From assembly GCA_030734395.1 (NCBI GenBank), contig JAUZTG010000003.1, positions 434,001 through 498,000 on the forward strand: a DNA stretch of 64,000 bases, written 5' to 3'. Origin of the DNA: Sarocladium kiliense. Taxonomy: Eukaryota; Ascomycota; Sordariomycetes; Hypocreales; Sarocladiaceae. Below the pieces are notes generated by a model. That model saw only the letters and a program-made list of their open reading frames with translations, did not search any database and was not told where the DNA came from. Below are positions 24,253 to 35,326 of the stretch, in pieces. The position numbers and the translations under genes are program-made. The number at the start of each line of letters is the position of its first letter. Within the stretch, counting starts at the first letter, position 1.

Positions 24253-27200
24253 ATGGCGGGCATCGAGCAGCTCGAGGTCCATAGCAAGGTGAGAAGCTTC
24301 CACTGTTGACAGTGACAGCATGTTCTGACAGACAAAAGTCGTACATTGTTCGCTGGGTCCAGGTCGACGAAGGAGACACCTTGTCCTGGAGCGTTCAGCC
24401 ACATAAGAAGTCCATGTAAGCATCTCTCTCCCCTTTGCACAAGCACTCTTGCTCCTGAGCGATCGATAAGCTGACACAGCTTCTACCAGTAACTTTGGAA
24501 TTGTAAAGCATCCAGGCAGCGGCGCAACGAACCTCCTCTCCTCGAACCCCCCAATATCCGGTACCAACGAGGTCGACGCATCGCAATTCTCCGAGGCAAA
24601 GGGTTCCAGTCGATTTCCAAAGAAAGATAGCTCTGCCCAGGAGCTTCTCGCGAACAAGGGCTTCATCCCTATAAAATGGGTTGGCAAATGCGAGGCAGAC
24701 AAGGTATCCATCGGGACCCATGATGTCACCGCTGGCCAGAGCGGCATGTATGGCCTGGTCTTCGACAACACTTTTTCAAAGCAGACGTCGAAGACTGCGA
24801 CCTTTGTCGTTCTCACATATCCTACGGGTGCTGCTCCTCACGGGGCTAACCACCTACCGAACCTACAAATTCCCAATGCGAGGGGCAGCCAGACCAGCCT
24901 TGGGAAGTATGCCGGCGGCCGTATCGACGGTATAGCTAGCAACTCTTCCGACAGCTTGCACAGTCACCCAGCAGGGGGACGATCCAACTCTATATCAGGT
25001 CGCAGCGATGGTGGCGCAGGCAATTATCACGTGGGCACGTTATCAAAGAGGAGGCGCAAGAAGGGACAGGGCTACGCCAGGCGCTTCTTCTCCCTGGATT
25101 ACTCGACCTGCACCCTTTCATACTACTACAATCGCAACTCGTCAGCGCTTCGAGGCGCTATTCCTCTCAGTCTTGCAGCAGTTGCGGCAGATGAACGACG
25201 ACGAGAGATCAGCATCGATTCCGGCGCAGAGGTGTGGCACCTCCGTGCGCCAAACGACAAGGAGTTCCAGGAATGGGCACGAGCTTTGGAAAAGGCTAGT
25301 CGCGTAGCCAGGGGACTTGAGACTGTCCAGCAACCCGCTAAAGCAACACTGAGGGTTGACACGCGGCATCTGAAGCCTCAGCACCAGTCGAACCACGATG
25401 AAGACGCGGAGTGGCAGCAGATCGAGACTCTCGTGAGTCGCGTCGTTGGTACCCGGGACGCGCTACGTCGCCTCACAAAGGATGTTGCAGCGCAGCGACC
25501 CGTCTCTGGATACTCAGCCAGCGCCTCGGCCACCGGACAATTCCTTTCGCCGGCATCTGCTGGGGGAGCGGATGAAAACCGGGATAGCTACTTTACCCCA
25601 GCCCCAGAGAAGAAGCCTTTCTGGAAGCGCAAGTCCAGTGCTTCGGTGCTGACGCCCTCAGCCCTCCATCAGAGCACGACGCCTACGTCGCCAAAGCCAG
25701 ATGCAGATAGCCTAAACGTCCCCAAACACGCGAAGCGACGATCGAAGGGTGTCAATCAGGAGGAGAAGTCGGTCCATGATCACTGCCAGGCCCTCTTGAG
25801 TGATCTGGACTCGGTTGTGAGTGAGTTTACGGAGCTTATCAATACGAGCAAAAGGCGACGCATTCCCTCCCCGCGTTCTGCTGGTGGTGCTCCTCGGAGA
25901 AGCATGGATACGACCGCATCAAGTGTGGACGAGTTCTTTGACGCAGAAGACGCCACGTCAAGGGTTGTTCAGATCGATGGAAGCGACGACGAATCTCAAG
26001 CCTCTGATGAGGAAGATGGATCTTTCCCCGACAGCTCATCTGTCTCGTCTTTCGGCGAGGATGAGACAGTCAGTGCGGATGATATAGCCGCACTGTATCC
26101 AACCAAGCCGAAGAGTCTTGCACCGCTACCCCTCGAGACGGCTGTCACTCGACGAAGGGCGATACCTCCAAGCCCCGGGCCGCCACCCAGCCTGATCGCA
26201 CTTGTCCGGAAAAACGTAGGCAAGGATCTAAGCACAATCAGCATGCCTGTCTCTACAAATGAGCCTACGTCCATGCTACAGGCTGTTGCTGAGCAACTGG
26301 AGTATGCGCAGCTGCTGGACAAGGCCGTGCAGCAGAAGACCCCCCTGGATCGACTACTCTACGTGACCGCATTTGCCGTGTCCCAGTTCAGTAATAACCG
26401 CGCTAAGGAGCGTGCAGTTCGGAAGCCTTTCACGCCACTTCTGGGTGAGACCTTCGAGTTGGTACGGACGAACAAGGAGGTGCCTGGTGGGTTCAGGCTA
26501 CTCGCAGAGAAGGTGCAGCATAGACCCCTCAAGCTCGCGGTCCAGGCGGACTCGCCGAACTGGTCTCTCGCCCAGTGTGCGTCGCCGGGCCAAAAATTCT
26601 GGGGAAAGAGTGCGGAGATCACGATGGAAGGACGTGTTCGGGTGGCCCTGAGGTTGCCTGATGGATCGGATGAACTTTATTCGTGGAACATTGCGACAGT
26701 GTTTCTGCGCAATGTGGTCATGGGCGAGAAGTACCTGGAACCTGTTGGGTCAATGCATATTCTCAACGACAGCACTGGACACAAGGCCACGGCAGAGTTC
26801 AAGAGCAAGGGCATGTTCGGCGCGCGGGTCGAGGAGGTACAGGTTGACACATACAACCCGGACGGCAGCGGTGCTGGCGGCCATCTTAACGGCAATTGGA
26901 TGACTTCCCTACGGTTAGGCAACAACCCCAAATCCCCCGGAGAGGAGATTTGGCATGTTGCACCGCTAGCGGAAAACGCAGCCCAAGCATATGGCTTGAC
27001 GGCGTTTGCAGCATCGCTCAATGAAGTTACGGCGATTGAGAAGGGTAAAATGGCACCTACAGACTGCCGTTTGCGGCCCGATCAGCGCATGGCTGAAGAA
27101 GGCAAACTCGATGAAGCAGAGGAGTGGAAGACGAAGCTCGAAGAGGCGCAAAGAGTGAGGAGGCGAGAGCTAGAAGAGAAAGGCGAGGAGCACAAGCCGA

Positions 27201-27346
27201 AATGGTTCGTCAAAGTCCAAACTGGAGGGGAGGGGGCAACTGCGGATGGCGAGGACGTGTGGAAGATCAAGGGCGGGAAGGAGAGTTACTGGGAGGAGAG
27301 GCAAAAGGGTAACTGGGATGGATGTTTGAACCTCTTTAATGTTTAA
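24253..27346 (+). CDS. oxysterol-binding protein, Osh3-like (GOLD-PH-FFAT-ORD)
   Basis: Predicted lipid-transfer protein of 989 residues acting at ER-plasma membrane contacts. Exons are 24253-24288, 24339-24415 and 24490-27346. The first acceptor is AAAAG at 24338 rather than the CAG 7 bp earlier, because only that keeps the frame and the HSKSYIVRWV motif. Domains in order: GOLD (about 1-150), PH (about 216-310, YHVGTLSKRRRKK to FQEWARALEKA), an FFAT motif EFFDAED at about 519-525 that binds ER VAP proteins (Scs2), and the OSBP-related domain from about 607 to the end, with LLGETFE near 688. The family fingerprint EQVSHHPP reads EKVQHRPL here (about 711-718). GOLD-PH-FFAT-ORD is the architecture of yeast Osh3, which regulates the PI4P phosphatase Sac1. 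Confidence 0.9.
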
Positions 27347-27991
27347 GGGTGTAGCAAAGCGATGATAGCCAAGAAATTCCCCCAAGATAGAAAGAAAAGC
27401 TCAATGATCTTCTGACCTCTGCTTTGCAATCCTGCGTGTGTAGAAGGTTCCTTCATCAGGGGAAGCATAAGCAAAGACAAGCGACGCCTCGACCGACAGG
27501 CAGGGCCGGCAGTTCCAAGCCAAGCTTTAGACTACGGGTTGAAGGGGACGACAGAGCACACGATCTACTGCCGGGGGTGAATCGTGCCCGCCGCCGGTGA
27601 GTTTGATTAAATTGCCTGCATCTCATCAAACTGTCACCACGACTCTTCCTCGTCGGAGGCGGAACGAAATAGCTTGGCCAGGGAGTTGCCGGGTTTGGAG
27701 GGAGTGACCAGAGTCCAGGGCCCCTGGTTTAGCAGTTGGGGGGGGCTAGGCGGATAACCTTAAATTCCTACCTTATTTTGAGCCCCTGATGATCAACCAA
27801 CGAACAAAGCTGCTGGTTCGGACAGACGTCCAATTAGGTCAGGGGTTCTTGCATACGAGAACACTTTGGTTTGCTGTGAGGTGCGAAGCAGCGGTAGGCG
27901 CATGGGAAGGGAGTCTTGGATTTCTTGAGCGAATTTTTACGATGTTTGGACTTTGGATTGAGGGTCAGTTGGTATTGGCACCTCCTGACGA

Positions 27992-28519
27992 TCAGGAGGA
28001 GCTTTGAGGCTCTGGAGGGGATATAAGCGCCCAGAGGAAATGCTGCCAATCGAAATCTCCAGGGCATTGAAGATCACTGGGAAAAGACCTATGACGACGA
28101 CATGCGGGATGGATGTCACGTAAAGCTGCGCATCTCTCTACGCTTTGCTCTCCTCTTGTGGATATCGAAGAGCTTTCCAACACGGAACACACCTCAATCG
28201 GAGCTGTTTCTCCCCTCAGGTGGCGATTTAGGTTCTCCTTGATCCAAGCGTCCCGAGCAACTTCGATGTTCAGATCTCGGAGAGCTTGGGGACGCGTAAC
28301 CGACTTCGGCCAAGCGTCGCTAAGTTTATTTGGATTCCTTGCCGCCGATTGCGGTGCTAAGAAGAATGAGGGTGAAATTATGTGAGACCCGAGCTTTTGA
28401 CTTTCGGAGTGGCTGTGTAGTCTTGGTGTCTTGGAGGTAGCCGATTTTGGGAAGGGGTTGACCACCGTGGTCGATGGATGGATGGTGATTGTAGATCCGG
28501 GAGGGAAATCGGGATGCAT
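27992..28519 (-). CDS. doubtful orphan open frame
   Basis: An ATG-initiated frame of 175 residues, rich in Ser, Pro and His, with one plausible helical stretch (LRDLNIEVARDAWIKENLNR). No domain, no signal peptide and no splice partner were found. It may be chance, since its length is within what random GC-balanced sequence gives. Listed because nothing else occupies this region. Confidence 0.18.
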   Translation of the reverse strand: MHPDFPPGSTITIHPSTTVVNPFPKSATSKTPRLHSHSESQKLGSHIISPSFFLAPQSAARNPNKLSDAWPKSVTRPQALRDLNIEVARDAWIKENLNRHLRGETAPIEVCSVLESSSISTRGEQSVERCAALRDIHPACRRHRSFPSDLQCPGDFDWQHFLWALISPPEPQSSS

Positions 28520-29411
28520 GATGTGGAAACAAGGAAATCGACCTTATGGCTGCAAGTACTACCACTAGCTTGCCTTGGAAGTCGGTGCAGAGGTAGTTCT
28601 GACTGCATGATAAACATTGCGTCAACTTGGCGGTCTAAGTGAAGCAAAACATCTCGCCTCGCCTGGCGCTGAGACGGGCACGAAACCGGCTCGAGAGGGC
28701 AAGAACCAGCAGGTCAATGCTTCCTCAGGCTTGGAAGCTTGCACGATATCATCGATTCCCAAACTCCCTGATTCTTGGGCGTGGGCTCCCTTTTCTTGTC
28801 CATGTCTCTTGTCAACTCGCCGAGGAGCATCCAAGAGTATCACCGCCTCCCGCCCAGCTCCTGGCGAGAAAAGGGGATTCGTCTGGGCGACAAGCAACAC
28901 GATATACTCATTGGTGTTGACGCGGATGACCCGGAAAAAGAGGAGGGAGGCTGTGTAAAGAAAGCGAGGAATGAGAGACGGAGAGATTGGTTGTGGGGAA
29001 ACGGTCATCAAACAAGGGTGGAACACATGGGCGCGCGCATTGTTCGCAGCACGTGTGCAGAGCAGGAGAGGCAATCTGTCGTGTCGCAATACTGAGATCT
29101 GACGATGCTTAAGTATAATTCGCGGGGTTGACGCTGGGAAACTGGCGATGAGAGCCATGAACTGGAATGAATGCAATGGGTAGCTGGAGGAGGGCCAGCA
29201 AGCTTAGAGGGTGCGTAGTTGATTGCGCGTCTGCATCGTGCTGGCTTGGCTTCTGGCCCCCTTTTTCACCTTCCAAGAAAATACCAAGAAGCCCCAAGGA
29301 ATACCAAGAGGCCGAACCAAGACGAAGTGAGGGCGAATGTGCGTGTAGCCATCACCCATTCGGGCCTTGGGTTTGGGGTGGCGGCCCCTCCAGTGGCTCT
29401 TAGTGGGTGGT

Positions 29412-29422
29412 CCCCCCCCCCC
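29412..29422 (+). repeat. poly-C tract
   Basis: Eleven consecutive C residues, preceded by GTGGGTGGT. It lies about 500 bp upstream of the GH72 start and could be slippage-prone. Confidence 0.65.
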
Positions 29423-29569
29423 TTCCAAGCTGCCTCGTGTTCCCCTGTAGGCACTGCAGCCGCTGGAGAAATAAGGTATGCGCCCCCCTGTAGCTAGCGC
29501 ATGCCCCTGTCGTCCACTGTGGACCTCCCCACCCGCACCTGCCGCACCTTATTTTGCGGCCTGCAGGCA

Positions 29570-29660
29570 CCTTCCTCCTTCTGGACCGTGTATCTCTTCT
29601 ATTAGCCGTCCACCTCGTCCTTCTTCCAGTCCTTCCTCTCCTCTCTCTCTCTCTATTTTC
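29570..29660 (+). promoter_or_regulatory. pyrimidine-rich CT tract upstream of GH72 gene
   Basis: A dense CT-rich block that includes an uninterrupted CTCTCTCTCTCT run near 29638-29650, about 270 bp before the GH72 ATG. Such tracts are typical of core promoters of strongly expressed genes in filamentous fungi, often just upstream of transcription starts. The role is inferred from position and composition. Confidence 0.45.
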
Positions 29661-29921
29661 CCTCTCATCGATCATCTAGACGGTATTCCAACTCATTCGT
29701 TGTTGGCGCCGCATCTTTCTTCTTTCTTCCGACCTTCCTCTTTTTTAGACCAACTGTAATAGCCTCGAGGCCTCGCTCGCTGTCTCTTTTTTGACCGACC
29801 GTCGCATACACTCTTTTGACAACGCGTCCCAACAATTCGCTAAGACTTGAAAACCTCATATTCCCAAATCTCGAACTCTCGATTTCACTATCACATCAAA
29901 AATTACAACACAATTGCAAAG

Positions 29922-31414
29922 ATGAAGACCACCAGCTTCCTGTCCGCTCTCGCGGCTGTCGGCTCCGTCATGGCCACTCCCACCAAGTCCATCAACGAGC
30001 CGCCTACCAAGCGCGACTTTTCCAACACTCCCAGGGTGACGCCTTCTGGCAATGGTGAGTAAATAAGAAGCTTCTGAATAAGAATGGCAAGGAAGTGGGC
30101 GCTGATATGTTTCGCAGCTTTTTACACTGAGGACGGCGAGCGTTTCCTTATGCGTGGTATTGCCTACCAGCCCGGTGGTTCTTCCGCCAACCTGGACCCT
30201 CTTTCCAACACCAGGGTCTGCCTTCGTGACATCAAGCACTTCGAGAACCTCGGCTTGAACACCATCCGTGTCTACTCAGTCGACAACCTCAGTGACCATG
30301 ACGAGTGCATGGAGGCACTTTCCAAGGCTGGCATCTATCTTGTTCTCGACCTGAACAACCCCGCGTACTCTATCAACCGCGAGGAGCCCCATGATTCCTA
30401 CAACACCGTCTACATCCAGAACGTTTTCGCGACCGTCGAGGTTTTCTCCAAGTACGACAACATGCTGGCCTTCTTCTCCGGTAATGAGGTCATCAACCAT
30501 GAGAAGGACACCGACAAGACTGCCCCTTACATCAAGGCCCTTACCCGTGACATCAAGAACTACCAGAGGGCTCACGGCCTTCCTCGTATCCCCGTTGGAT
30601 ACTCCGCTGCGGACACCTCTCACAACATCATGGAGCAAGCCTACTACTTCAACTGCGGTTCTGACGACGCTCGCGCTGACTTCTTCGCCTTCAACGACTA
30701 CTCCTGGTGCAACACTGACTTCCTCGTGTCTGGATGGGACAAGAAGGTGCAGAACTTCACCGACTACGGCCTGCCTGTCTTGTAAGTAATGATTGTCTAA
30801 GAATAGTCCGTCTCAGGGGCTAACATAATAACAGCCTCTCCGAGTGGGGTTGCATTGAGAACCGCCCTCGCAAGTTCGATGAGATGGAGGCTCTGATGCA
30901 CACCAACATGACCGGCGTCTACTCTGGAGGTCTTATGTACGAGTACTCTGTTGAGGAGAACGAGTTCGGTATTGTCGAGCTCGACGGAAACAAGCAGGAG
31001 ATCAAGTCTGGCCGCGAGTATGATAACCTCAAGAGCGCCATGTCCGCCTACCCTTCGCCAACATCCAACCACCCTGCCGAGTCGACCACCCACGCTGTTG
31101 AGTGCCCCTCTAGCAACAACCGCGACTGGCAAGTCAACCCTACACTTCTCCCCGCTATGCCCAAGGAGGCCGAGAAGTTCTTCGATGAGCGTGTTGAGAA
31201 GGGTTTTGGCCTCAAGGGTGACGGCTCCCAGTTCCGCGCTGACTCCGGTACCGCCGAGGAGTCAGTCGAGTCTGGCGTCCCTCGGGCAACCGGCGATGCT
31301 GCAAACAACGATGACGATGATGATGCCGCCATGTCACTGCACGTCAGCATGGGTGCACTGACTATCTCTGTTGTCAGCATCTTCTTCACTCTCTTCGGCG
31401 CCGCTCTTCTGTAG
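29922..31414 (+). CDS. GPI-anchored 1,3-beta-glucanosyltransferase (GH72)
   Basis: Cell-wall enzyme that cuts and re-joins beta-1,3-glucan chains on the outer face of the plasma membrane; 458 residues. Exons are 29922-30054, 30118-30781 and 30835-31414, with introns of 63 and 53 bp. A signal peptide covers about residues 1-18, and KR at 30-31 may be a processing site. The two catalytic glutamates are visible: Glu168 in FSGNEVIN (acid/base) and Glu269 in LSEWGC (nucleophile). The C-terminus has an acidic Asp-rich spacer and then a hydrophobic tail ending FFTLFGAALL, a GPI-attachment signal. No cysteine-rich X8/CBM43 module follows the catalytic domain, so this is the short Gas/Gel subtype. The CT-rich promoter suggests strong expression. 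Confidence 0.93.
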
Positions 31415-32404
31415 ACTTGTCTCAGATGGTTTTGCTGGAGATTTCTCGCGATGATTAAATCCCTACGGGGACCGGTTTCGGAAAATGTGCGCTTGTTTAT
31501 ACACATCCATCATACATCTCTTGTTAATAGCACCGGTGGTTTGTGTACATGGCTTCTCGGGTTGATTTTCTTGCTGGTTTGCATCTTCAATGGGGTTATT
31601 ATCCCTTCAGGCCTTGCTCCTGGGTACTTGCGAGAGTCTTGATCGTTTCTTTGGGCTGCTTTGTTCTATTCTGTTTGAGTGATTGAGATAGAGGATGAAG
31701 ATATATATAGTGGCTACTTAGCTTTGCGCGAATTGAGAGGCTTTACGAACCAACTTACCATATAATTGCTTGCTGTGATCATGTGTCTTGATAGTTGGAT
31801 GATTGTATGGACTATTACGTGTGCTCTTCTGTACTGCAGACTGTTATGTATCACTCGCAGATCACATTGATACTCAGGGTTACCAGATGTTAGTCAAATA
31901 CTCAACCCTACATTCATATCATACCGAACATGGGTTCCTGTAGCCTCAAGAGTGCGATTCAACACCTGTCGGTCGCCGTCGGGACCTCAGCCTACCTGTC
32001 AGGGAAGCACGTGAAGTGGGGCCTGTTTGGGGATGGCCTCGGTACGTCTCCACTACGACGATGCCGACAGCTTGACGACCCCAAAACCCCATACTCTGCT
32101 CCTTCTCTTACCCGCAGCTTGACCCCAACATAAACAAGAGCTGTCAACATAAAATCAAAGGGAATACTCTCAGAAGCCTAATTGATCTGCTGGGTGGAAC
32201 GTCTGAATACTTATTTGGGAATCGAAGCTTGAAAGAAGAAAGGTGAGTGCTGACGTTTGAACCCCACACTTGGAGCTGGATGTTGACTGAGTATATACAG
32301 CCAGCGAGGTGTCTTGCTTTTAATCTGGAACTCCTCTTGCATCTTGAATCCAGTCGAAGAAAAAAGCAGACATCAAAGCTTTGGCAAACACCATCACACC
32401 CACC
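31415..32404. other. intergenic region
   Basis: About 1 kb holding the GH72 3' UTR, which is AT-richer than its surroundings and includes a TATATATA stretch near 31700, and the promoter of the isomerase gene. No gene is supported. Confidence 0.55.
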
Positions 32405-33314
32405 ATGTCCTCCCAAACACCCTCCTACAAGCTCCTAACCCTCACCAACCCGAAACCACACGTCGCCCACGTCCTCATTAACCGTCCCACCAAGCTCAAC
32501 TCCTTCTCCTACGACCTCTGGCTCGAGTTCGGCGCCGTCTTCCGTGCCGTCAACCGCGATCCGGAGGTTCGCGTCGTGGTGCTTAGCGCTGCTGGGGATC
32601 GTGCTTTTACCTCGGGCTTGGATGTGAAGGACGCGGCGGGGGATGAGGTTCTTACGGGGAGTCAGGATGATGGGGCGAGGTTTGCGAAGGCGATGAGGGA
32701 GAGGGTCGTGTTGTACCAGGAGTGTGTTAGTGCGATGGAGGAGTGTGAGAAGCGTGAGTTATCCTGGGTCTTAAGATGTTGGAGTGTCTATGAACCTGCT
32801 GCTAACGTTTTATCTAGCTGTCATCTGCGCCATTCACGGCTTATGTATCGGCCTGGGCGTCGACATCGCCTGCTGCGCCGACATCCGCCTCGCGGCCTCC
32901 TCCTCCGTCTTCTCCGTCAAAGAAGTCGAGATCGGCATGGCCGCCGACGTCGGCACCCTCGCGCGCCTCCCCAAGATCGTCGGCAACCACTCCTGGGTCA
33001 AAGACGTCTGCCTTACCGCGCGAGACTTCTCCGTCCAGGAAGCCCTGGCCCAAGGCTTCGTGAGCCGCGTGGTCGAAGGCAACCGCGAGGAGGTGCTGAA
33101 GGAGGCGATGGACTTGGCGGTGTTGTTGGCGGAGAAGAGTCCGGTTGCGGTGCAGGGGACGAAGGAGCTGTTGAATTATGGGAGGGAGCACTCGGTGAAG
33201 GAGGCGTTGAGATATACGGCTGTTTGGAATTCGGTTGCGTTGCAGGGAGAAGATTTTAGGAGGGCGTTGGGGGCGAGAGTGATGAGGAGGAAGCCGACGT
33301 TTGAGAATCTGTAG
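32405..33314 (+). CDS. delta(3,5)-delta(2,4)-dienoyl-CoA isomerase (ECH1-like)
   Basis: Crotonase-fold enzyme that shifts double bonds in 3,5-dienoyl-CoA during beta-oxidation of unsaturated fatty acids; 281 residues. Exons are 32405-32753 and 32818-33314; the 64 bp intron has a GCTAAC branch point and the join gives KPVICAIHG. The three acidic catalytic residues of mammalian ECH1 are present with identical spacing: Asp132 (GVD), Glu152 (VKEVEIG) and Asp160 (AADVG). That separates it from ordinary enoyl-CoA hydratases. The N-terminus has no clear mitochondrial leader, and the C-terminus (FENL) is not a canonical PTS1, so its compartment is open. It converges on tfb5, with 120 bp between stop codons. 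Confidence 0.88.
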
Positions 33315-33434
33315 AATAGACAATACAGAATGCCGATCCTGGACTTGTTTGGCAGGCAGTTTCTAGAACATATTTGTTGCCCTCGTCTTGCTCGTAAGAG
33401 GTGTTTCGTGAGAATCATGAGCGCGTGCAGGTTC

Positions 33435-33790
33435 TCATTCGGATCCGGACTCGTCGACCGGCGGAAGGTTCTCCTTCAGGCGCTGCAAAGTTGATGATGG
33501 GTCAGCAAGACCCTCGTAATGCAAAGAGCATAACACGCCAGAGGAATGGGCAGGGAAGAACGTACGTCCTCGAGCTTCTGCTTGAGAAGGGCAACCATGT
33601 TCTCCTTGACCACGACGCGCTCCTCGTCTAGTTCCTCGATGATGAACTCGTGGTTCTGGTTGTCGATGCTCATGATGATGGACTTGATGGAGGGGTCGCA
33701 CTCGACGAGAACGCCTAGGGAAAGGAGGTCAGTGATGTGACATAGAGATTAACAGGGATGGCATCCACCACCTCTGATTGCGCGCGGCAT
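33435..33790 (-). CDS. tfb5: TFIIH subunit Tfb5 (TTDA/GTF2H5 orthologue)
   Basis: Smallest core subunit of transcription and repair factor TFIIH; it binds and stabilises Tfb2 and is needed for nucleotide excision repair. The protein is only 71 residues. Exons are 33790-33772 (19 nt), 33714-33566 and 33482-33435. The spliced start MPRAIRGVLVECDPSIKS and the later FIIEELDEERVVVKE are characteristic of Tfb5. The first donor is an unusual GTGGTG, supported by the frame and by the conserved GVLVECDPS join; the second is a good GTACGT with a CTTTGCAG acceptor. Length matches the family (about 70 residues). Confidence 0.92.
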
Positions 33791-34918
33791 GATCGCTTGA
33801 GTTGATGTTGCAGCAGTTCGCTGAGAATGTCGTGGGTGGTGGTAGTGTATGGAGCGTGAAGTTGGGCGAAACAAAGGCAATGGAGTCCGCACAACCCTAA
33901 GCCTGCATAACCCTCACTGACATCACAAGGTCCCTCACAGAGCAGCACACCCATTATCGGCAGTTTGTTCCGACCCATCCTGTCTCTCCACTACCTTAAA
34001 CTTCATTAACCTTATGCCATTTACTCAGCGCAATGCTGACATTCTAGTTCATCCTCGGCCTTTGATTCTACAATCTATCCGACTGTCCGCGGCCGCGGGC
34101 AGGTGACTCCGCCAGACTTACCGAACTGTATGCATCGCCACCCGGGTTTGCGCCCAGCCAAGCCTCATTATCGTGAGGGGGTGGCAGTTTGGTCCGACAC
34201 AGACACGGCGGATGACCAAGCTTTACACGTTATCTGGCTGCTGGATATGGTTCTTGGCGAGAAGTCAATGATGGCCTGATAATGACATTGATGCGATTCT
34301 GAAGATGCACATCTGCTGCAATGTCGTCTTGTCATTCAGTTTGCGTATCTTACGACAGTAGCAAGTAGGACATGCACCCAGATATGCGTATGCGTATTGA
34401 AAGGTGGTAGATTAAAAAAGCCAAGACTTGCGAAGCCACCCTGGCTGATGATCGCGTGAGTCCCTGCCTAGGCATTCAATAGCTAGCTGCTCGTCCCTTG
34501 AGAAGTAGGGTCGTATCACTGGTGGTGGTGGCGGCCGCTGCTTCGGTGGCCATTTCCAAGCTTAAAGGCTGCGTACGTGCCCAGCATGACGTCCAAGACT
34601 CGGGCTTTCAACCTCGACTATTCTCTTTCCCTCCATTGTCTTTCTCAGACATCATCTGTCTGATATAGTTTCCTCCAAGCATTATTTATTCAGACGACTT
34701 GTGAAACATCAAGAGAATATTTGTCTGCCAATAGGGAGCGACGTCATTCAGTTCTCGGCATTGTCGGATACGTCACTGCGACCACAGATACGGTTTGGGC
34801 GATACAGGCCGAGCTGACGACGACCTGGTACCTCGTCCGACCGATACAAGTCTGTTCTTTCTTGACTTTGAAAGATCCTGATTCCATAAAACCACATACT
34901 TCAGCAACACTACTAAAG
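33791..34918. other. intergenic region
   Basis: About 1.1 kb between the divergent tfb5 and the small membrane protein gene. A NotI-like GCGGCCGC occurs near 34531. No gene is supported. Confidence 0.55.
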
Positions 34919-35326
34919 ATGTCTGACAACGACAACGATGGGCGTGTGCTTGGCACACCCGTCAGTTGGGTCATCATCCCCCTCCTCGGCGTCATCGTCT
35001 TCGCCGCCACCCTCACAATCCTCCTCATCCGCCGCCGTCGCCGTAGCCGCATGCTCTACGGCACCAGCACTTACGGCCCTAACGCGGCACGCTGGCCGGG
35101 CGGAGGGGGATCAGCACATATACATCAACATCGAGGAGGGTCGAGATGGGGTCCGTGGGGAGCGATGAGGTCGCAGGATGGCTTGAATGAGCTTGGAGAG
35201 GCGCCACCGCCGTACATGGGGAAGAAGGGGGGACAACAGCAGGGGGATGTTGAGTTGGGGATGCCGCCGGAGTATCATGTTGCTGGGCCGGCGCCTGCAG
35301 TGACAACAGAGAGTCGGAGGCATTGA
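34919..35326 (+). CDS. small single-pass membrane protein with two PPxY motifs
   Basis: Single-exon protein of 135 residues from the ATG at 34919. A short polar N-terminus is followed by one membrane segment (about residues 15-37, VSWVIIPLLGVIVFAATLTI) and then a strongly basic stop-transfer stretch RRRRRSR. The rest is Gly-rich and ends with two PPxY motifs, PPPY and PPEY. PPxY binds WW domains, notably of the Rsp5/Nedd4 ubiquitin ligase. The layout (single membrane helix, basic stop, cytosolic PPxY tail) resembles yeast Rsp5 adaptors such as Rcr1. I cannot claim orthology; the adaptor role is inferred from motifs and topology. Confidence 0.65.
   Translation: MSDNDNDGRVLGTPVSWVIIPLLGVIVFAATLTILLIRRRRRSRMLYGTSTYGPNAARWPGGGGSAHIHQHRGGSRWGPWGAMRSQDGLNELGEAPPPYMGKKGGQQQGDVELGMPPEYHVAGPAPAVTTESRRH

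Larger units (their letters stand above)
27347..29921. other. long intergenic region
   Basis: About 2.6 kb between tandem + strand genes. One doubtful - strand frame is listed separately (27992-28519). The right part, from about 29570, is strongly pyrimidine-rich and reads as promoter and leader of the GH72 gene. A run of eleven C lies at 29412-29422. Confidence 0.5.

Noticed and set aside
28622..29176. 184-codon frame on the - strand
   Set aside because: No domain, mixed composition and a competing + strand frame over the same bases.
32754..33259. Read-through of the isomerase intron into an Arg-rich frame
   Set aside because: The intron has clean signals and the spliced form restores the ECH1 active site.
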